NCBI GenBank assembly: GCA_010093605.1
Contig: MU004189.1
Span: 1,371,834-1,435,833 of the forward strand
Source of the DNA: Lophium mytilinum
Taxonomy: Eukaryota; Ascomycota; Dothideomycetes; Mytilinidiales; Mytilinidiaceae
Direction: 5' to 3'
DNA: 64,000 nt
Within the stretch, counting starts at the first letter, position 1. Each line of letters starts with the position of its first letter. The notes beneath the pieces are model-generated. The model did not search any database, was not told where the DNA came from, and saw nothing but the letters and a program-made list of their open reading frames with translations. Below, in pieces: positions 58,309 through 64,000 of the stretch. The translations under genes were made by a program, and so were the position numbers.

Positions 58309-60240
58309 CTACGGTATATCTTGGCTTTTTCTGATTTTGCGACGCAAAAGACAGTATTGACCCCACTTCCTGCGGTGCCGCTCTGGAATAATGGGCAAGT
58401 CTGGGACCCACAACAGACGACCAAGCGTGCTAGTTTTAGCGGTATCGAGGAAAGAGTCGCATGATACTTTTTCCCAGTTGTCTGTATCAAGAACATATGC
58501 CGGCTCGTGCTCGGTAGGTGTTGTACCGGGAAAATGTGCATCCACCAAAAATGTGCAGCGGTTAACATCGATCTGCGGGCATTAGTTCTGGATCACGATC
58601 CTGTCGCCATCTTGCTACTCACATATTTTGACAAGTCTTCTCTATTCTCATCGTTCATCCCGGAAGGGATTAGCCAGGCACCAGGATAGAGCCCAAACCC
58701 GACGCTCGCCTCGCTGAATTCCCCTGGGAGAAGGCCGGAGAATTCGCTTTTGATGAACTTTGCTTTGACGTTGTTTGGCAGATGGTACGAAGATGGGAAC
58801 CGATACCATTCTTTGCCGAGGCACACAGTATCCCCTGCAAGAGCCATTCCTGGTCGTTGGAGTGGTTTGTATACCTTCAGGGGCGCGGAGTACGCAGTGA
58901 GCATACCAATAGTTCTCAATCCACCAAAATCTATCGCCCCAAGCACTATGGCGCTCACAAGGGCTAGTTTGAGCCATGCTGGGATCTTGCTGGCCAAGCC
59001 CCTTGGATTAGAGGATCCGAAGTAAGCCAGTAGGATATGTAGTGACATCGCTGCGTTCAAAGCGAGTGCTGGGTATGCAGGGTACATGAACCGCTCTTCC
59101 TTGTGAGGTTGCAGTATGAAGATACCTAACCACAAGTAAAACGGTGACACGAAGACCAAACCTCGGAGGTTGTTTTGTCGGCGGAAGAAGTGCTGGAAGA
59201 GAAGTAGAGGCATCGCGCATAGGGCAAATATGAACCATATATTGAAGTTGAGAATGAGGTTGCGGACGTAGAAGTGCCATGGCTCCGTACCGTAGATGTC
59301 AGGGCCTTTCCCCGAACCGCTGAAGACGTTGTACCAGACAATGTTAAAGGGCACAAATGCAAGCTTTCGCATGAAGACGGAATCAATGCAAATTTGGATA
59401 ATCTGTGAGATGTAAGCGGGGCAAGTCCTCACAGGTATGCTTGGAGGTCCATACAAGTACAATGAAGGACCTTGCTGTCCCATCTAGCACGCGTAGAAAC
59501 GCATCCCAGATCTGTCCTGTGACGCCAGCCAGTATGGCTTCTTCAACAAGAAATGGTAACACCAATGCAGTCGAAAATGGCCATCCAATCAAACCGCCAA
59601 ACGCAAACCAGAATATCCCTTCAGCTGTTCGAAGCCCGCCACGCCAGTCCATGAAAGCCGAGAACCCTAACATAGTCGTGTACATGGCGAAGCTAGATGG
59701 GAGGTATGCAGCGGAGGCATGGAACATACCCGGACTGAACGCCATGATCATAAGGAAGAACATGGCGACTCGGGGATTTATGGTTCGCGAGATGGTGGAG
59801 CAAAGGCGGGTTTCGCAGAGGGCACAGACAAGGGCCAGGGCAATGCGAAGAATGTAGAACTCGGTGTATTTCGAACTAAATGGTACCATCTTCCAGATCC
59901 CAATTACGCTGGCGTGTATGCCCGCATAGGTCCAGCTCCGAATGGCGTATTCGGGGGAGTATTCCCATGTCTGCAGGCCGGAGCCATGGTTCAGATAATG
60001 TGTAGGCTCCCAGTAGTTGAAGACCTCATCACAGTCTTGTATGGGCGCATAGAGGGCGGCGATCAAGTGAGAGGCAAAGAAGACGTAGAATGCTGTCATG
60101 GGTTCGAGAGAAGGTCCTCTGTCGTCTTACTTAGCTGACATTTGGCTTCAATCTTGCTTGCAAACTTACGGCGGTTTAGTAGAGCCTGTGCGCGGTGCCT
60201 GTGGAGCTCGCACGACCCTTTGACTAGCTTTCGGAGGCAT
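58309..60240 (-). CDS. ALG9: ALG9 alpha-1,2-mannosyltransferase
   Basis: ER-membrane enzyme that adds alpha-1,2-mannose from dolichol-phosphate-mannose to the lipid-linked oligosaccharide in N-glycan synthesis. Four exons join in frame (60240-60170, 60118-59455, 59402-58623, 58572-58309), giving 592 residues. A short first exon encodes MPPKASQRVV. The hallmark DCDEVFNYWEPTHYL follows TM1, with the conserved D/E pair of GT22 enzymes, and HKEERFMYPAYP is the second family motif. About ten hydrophobic helices are visible. The C-terminal exon encodes a luminal-type domain (DAHFPGTTPTEHEPAYV). Length and motif order match Alg9. It is divergent from NAF1 with only 216 bp between ATGs. Confidence 0.95.
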
Positions 60241-60456
60241 GGCGAAGCTGTTGGACGAAGTGACGGAGGCGTGAATTGAACCTCAAGTTCTTGGCATCGA
60301 AGTGTACATAAGGCTAGCTTACCTAATCGGGACTAGCTCCATGTTTTGTGCATTAGGTACTCTCCATAAGTTTTCTAACCCTCCCCGTCTTCCAACCAGC
60401 CATCGCTTCACCTGTTGCATCAACAGCACAGAGCATCCTCACTCTACATCCTAAGC
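60241..60456. promoter_or_regulatory. Compact bidirectional promoter of ALG9 and NAF1
   Basis: Only 216 bp separate the two start codons, so both promoters and 5' UTRs must overlap or be very short. No specific site is identified. Confidence 0.6.
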
Positions 60457-63340
60457 ATGGCGGATGGCTCGTACATGCACGACGCTGATGCGCTGGCCCA
60501 GCCGCCCGCGAAGAGGGCGCGTTTCGATGGCCCAAGCCGTGAGCCCTTTGAGCGGCCCGTCACTCCTGTCGACGACACAGACGACGAAGATCTGTATGGC
60601 GAAACGCCAGTCAAGCCCTCTTCGCCGCTCAGATCCCTTGATGAGGATCCAACGTCTGCCACCAGCCTGCCCTCTTCAGAGCCCTTGACCTCTGCTACAA
60701 AGCTTGCGCTGCCAGGACTCGGCCTGCTGTCTTCTGCCGTCCAGCAGGACCCAGGCGTGCCCGAGCTGCCGCAAGCCAACGGCACCACGCAGGAGACACC
60801 TCCTGATGATCAGCAGCATGGCGACTACATGACGGGCCTGTTGCAAGAGTTGGACTCGGATTCACCGCAGACTGCCCCCATCCCGCCATCTGTGAGCCAC
60901 GCAGCTGGTACATCGCCGAAGCCCAGTCCTCCCAAGACCGATCCCAAATCCCCAGAATCTGGCGAACTGCCCTCTTCTGCAGACAACACTGCCCAGTCCA
61001 CCACCCTATCACCGCAAGCAGGCCACGTTGCCTCATCACAAAAAGACACACAGGGGATCACAAATGAGGGCGAGTTTCGTCAGGCTGCGGAAGCCAACAA
61101 AGACGATGAGAATGCCGAATGGCAGCTCGACTCCTCCGCCGATGACTCCTCATCCGACTCGTCCAGCGATGACTCGTCAGACAGCAGCTCAGACGAGGAG
61201 GGTGAAGTTGAGGACACAACCCTAGATCCTGAGGAGCAAGCTCGTATCCTCATGGAGAATGATGTTGACGAGGAACCTGCGACTGCTGAAGTCTTGCGAA
61301 CCAAGAATGAAGCTGAAGAGCAGTACAAGAAACCAGATATCGCAATCACGGAGAGCATGAAGATCACCGAGCTTGGAAATGTCGAAAACGTCGTCGACAA
61401 TCTCATCGTCATCAAGGCAAACATCAGTGGTGAATACCAAGTCCTGGAATCAGGGTCGCTCCTCTGCTTAGGAGATAGAAGCGTCGTTGGCGTTGTTGCC
61501 GACACAATGGGAAGAGTTCACGCGCCTTTATACTCCGTGGGATTTCCTGACCCTGCAGATATCGCTACCTTGGGCGTTGCCAAGGGCACCACGATATTCT
61601 ACGTGGACGATCACTCGACCTTTGTTTTCACGAAACCGCTCAAGGCAATCAAGGGCACCGATGCATCCAACGTTCACGACGAAGAGACAAACGATGTCGA
61701 GTTCTCCGATGACGAAGCTGAGGCGGAGTACAAACGCGGCCTGAAGAGGGCAAAGCAAGCTAGAGCAGACTCTCGGCGTGACGCTGAGCCTGAACAAGGC
61801 CGACCCGTGAGGAGAGACTCGCCTCCAGCTAATCCTATAGCGGTTCAACAACACCAGGGCGGTGGTTTGAACTATAGTGATGAAGAGGAAGACATGGGCA
61901 TGTACAAACCGCTGACCAGACCAGACCACTTCGAGGACATCGTTGGTGCAGGCGCTCCTATCGAGGATCGGAGCCATGTTCGTCGAAATGGTCCTGGGCG
62001 AATGAACAGGGGTATGTATGGTCCCGGTACATCTACCGGAGTCCTCTGGTGTCAGTTTTTCTTCGGTGCCACTGGGGGGGTGCTCAACACAACCCGAATC
62101 GCAATCCAACACCTACCTCGGCCGTGTCGAGAACCCTCTTTGACTCGGCCTGGGATAAGTATCGAGCTGTTCTTTGAACGGATCGATCTGGTGTCTTGGC
62201 TACGATCTAACTGGCACTCGAAATAAACTGACACTAGGGGATCTCTTATCTGACCTGGACTTCTCTATTCGTAAATCCTAGTATGTGTACTGACAACTTG
62301 CAGGCCGAGGCGATCGTGGACATGGAGGCCATGGGAGAGGAGGTCGCGGAGACCATCGTAGTCCAGGTAGAGGCAGAGATCGACAACGAAATAGGGGAGG
62401 CGGAGGTGGAGGTGGAGGTGGAGGGGGAGGACAGCGACAACAGCCACCCCAGCAACCGCAGCGTCAACAGCCGCCGCATGCGCCGCAGAATCAACAGAAT
62501 CGGCCGCAAGCACAACAGAATCAGCAGGGTCGCCAGCAACAGCAGCAGAATCAACAGGGCCGTCAGCAACAGCCGCAGAATCAACGCCAGCAACAACAAC
62601 AGCCACAGGGCCGTAACCGACCTGGCGACAATTTCGGTGGTGGAAACAGGAGCGGACCATCTCGTTCGCCAGCTGAGAAGCATCGACGACCGAACCGGCG
62701 AGAGAGAAACCGTACTTCTGGCTCTCCCCTACAGCAACGAAACCCTCCTCCCAACGCGAGACAGAGGTCACCACCGCGCGGACCCAGATCGGCGACGGCA
62801 GCATCTCCTGGATCCTCTCAGCCGTACTCTGCGCCTCCCACCAACTCATACTCTACGACAGCCTACACTAACCCGCAGGCATTCGCTTGGAACCAGAACA
62901 GCCTGCCTGTCTCTGGTGCGCAGACTATGCAGCATGCTCAGTACCCTCAATTCTCTCAGGGCCCTGCTAATCCGAGCCCATCAATCCCAGTGGGTGCTTT
63001 TGTGAATCCCCATTTCCAACCACAGCAACCCCAAGCCCCCGCCCCAGCTCCGGCGTATTCTTTCCAGAATCCATGGCAAGTGCCTCAGCAGCAAGCACCA
63101 CAGCAGCAGGCAGCTCCGGCGCCCAATTGGGCAGCGTTGGCTCAGCTTTTCCAAGCAGCGCAGCAAAACCAAATGCCGAGCCAGCCTCAGCAGAGTCACA
63201 CGCCTACTCAGGACCCGCGTACAAGTTACGCTCCACCGGCGGTTGATGCACAGCCGCAGCAAGACTCGCAGGCAGCTTTTAGGGCAGCACAGCAGCAGCT
63301 CGAGCTCCTCCGCGCGCTGAACAGGGGCCAGGGGCCGTAG
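60457..63340 (+). CDS. NAF1: NAF1, H/ACA snoRNP assembly factor
   Basis: Nuclear factor that loads box H/ACA ribonucleoproteins and is later replaced by Gar1. Two exons join in frame (60457-62011, 62304-63340), giving 863 residues. The acidic, Ser-rich N-terminal half (SSDSSSDEEGEVED) precedes the Gar1/Naf1 core at about 294-411 (MKITELGNVENVVDNLIVI, LLCLGDRSVVGVVADTMGRV, PLYSVGF, GTTIFYVDDHS). After the intron an RGG-rich stretch (GRGGRGGHG-like) leads into a long Gln/Pro-rich tail ending LLRALNRGQGP. The 292 bp intron is far longer than any other in this window, and its first 215 bp stay open in the exon 1 frame, so a retained form would end at 62226. Confidence 0.92.
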
Positions 63341-64000
63341 TGTCCTCTTTATGGGGTGTCGTACTTCCTATATATATTTATCCGTGTATCAGCTATGTGT
63401 GGGAAGGAGGATCACATGGAGTCGTCAGGTTTTCTGGTGCATCTCCAGGGAGCAAGTGCTCTGCAAGGTCCTGTCAAAGTAATTTCGTAGTGACTGCACT
63501 ATACGGGTGCTGAAGGAGAGGGAGTTGTAAACAATAGGCGAATGTGTTTGCTATAAGTGCTTGGAGTAGCTCAATAGGACTGCGAATATCTGAGTGAGCG
63601 TAGGGTCGTCGTAGCCAGCCTACACGAGGTGTATAAATTTGAAAGCCCCGCGAGTCACATCAAAGGCCTCAGGACATGTCGCATGTCTATATAGAGCTGG
63701 GAGACTGTATCAAAACACTTCGACTGGGCAGTATATATAGCTCTGGTGCCGTATCACAGTAGTGACGGATCTCGTGGTAGCATCCGAAAGGCAACGTGCA
63801 ACGACCGGATAGTGCCCGCCAGGCCCATCCCAGGAGGCTTGTGTAACCGCGATGAGGGGCGCGGTCAATACGCCATCGCCTGTGGCGTGCACGAACAGGC
63901 CGTCATGAGGCTTGACCAGGCCGTCTCGAGGTCCCCGTGCTCTGCGATGGTTCGGAGTGTGGCCCGAAACACAGCGCTGCGATGCCAGATGCCGCAGAGC
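63341..64000. other. 3' region of NAF1 and unassigned sequence
   Basis: Contains the NAF1 3' UTR and about 600 bp without a recognisable gene. The window ends before any next gene can be identified. A short minus frame (63710-63892) is not convincing. Confidence 0.45.

Overview
The window is nuclear DNA of a filamentous ascomycete (Pezizomycotina). The genes carry many 45-75 bp introns with GT..AG ends and CTAAC/CTGAC-like branch points, the UTRs are compact, and the gene set is typical of mould fungi: a killer-toxin-like GH18 chitinase beside a LysM protein, an RTA1 family protein, a NACHT-ankyrin receptor, GH81 glucanase, kinesin-10, Pol I subunit, ALG9 and NAF1. I cannot name the genus. 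For the spliced genes I read donor and acceptor sites by eye and kept a model only if every junction preserves frame and family motifs.

Layout. 1-1008: 3' end of an M6-type secreted metalloprotease with a beta-trefoil tail. 1354-8301: a head-to-head pair, a 1146-residue GH18 chitinase with two chitin-binding modules (minus) and a 643-residue secreted protein with about five LysM modules (plus). 8897-10503: tandem paralogues of unknown function. 11451-13821: kinesin-10 (minus). 14886-16797: secreted Ser/Thr-rich wall protein. 17239-19333: two divergent, distantly related membrane proteins. 20702-21662: secreted Cys-rich protein with one membrane span. 22185-27519: largest subunit of RNA polymerase I, with a probable GC-AG intron. 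27723-27977: a 255 bp MITE-like element with perfect 30 bp inverted ends. 28440-29876: unrecognised charged protein. 30190-32893: GH81 beta-1,3-glucanase. 34768-35861: RTA1 family protein. 37784-38760: a TIM-barrel gene resembling 3-dehydroshikimate dehydratase, broken by one frameshift. 39636-44379: NACHT-ankyrin receptor-like protein. 46494-60240: five or six minus-strand genes (LTE1-like RasGEF, two unknown proteins, a DUF3445-type haem protein, ALG9). 60457-63340: NAF1, divergent from ALG9.

How the genes relate. The left end (M6 protease, chitinase, LysM protein) and the GH81 glucanase are secreted or surface proteins acting on cell walls, fitting wall remodelling, attack on other fungi, or protection of the fungus's own chitin. 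The NACHT-ankyrin gene is the type used in fungal self/non-self recognition. The rest is mostly housekeeping. I see no CRISPR array, no convincing tRNA or rRNA gene, and no retroviral, LTR or virus-like element.
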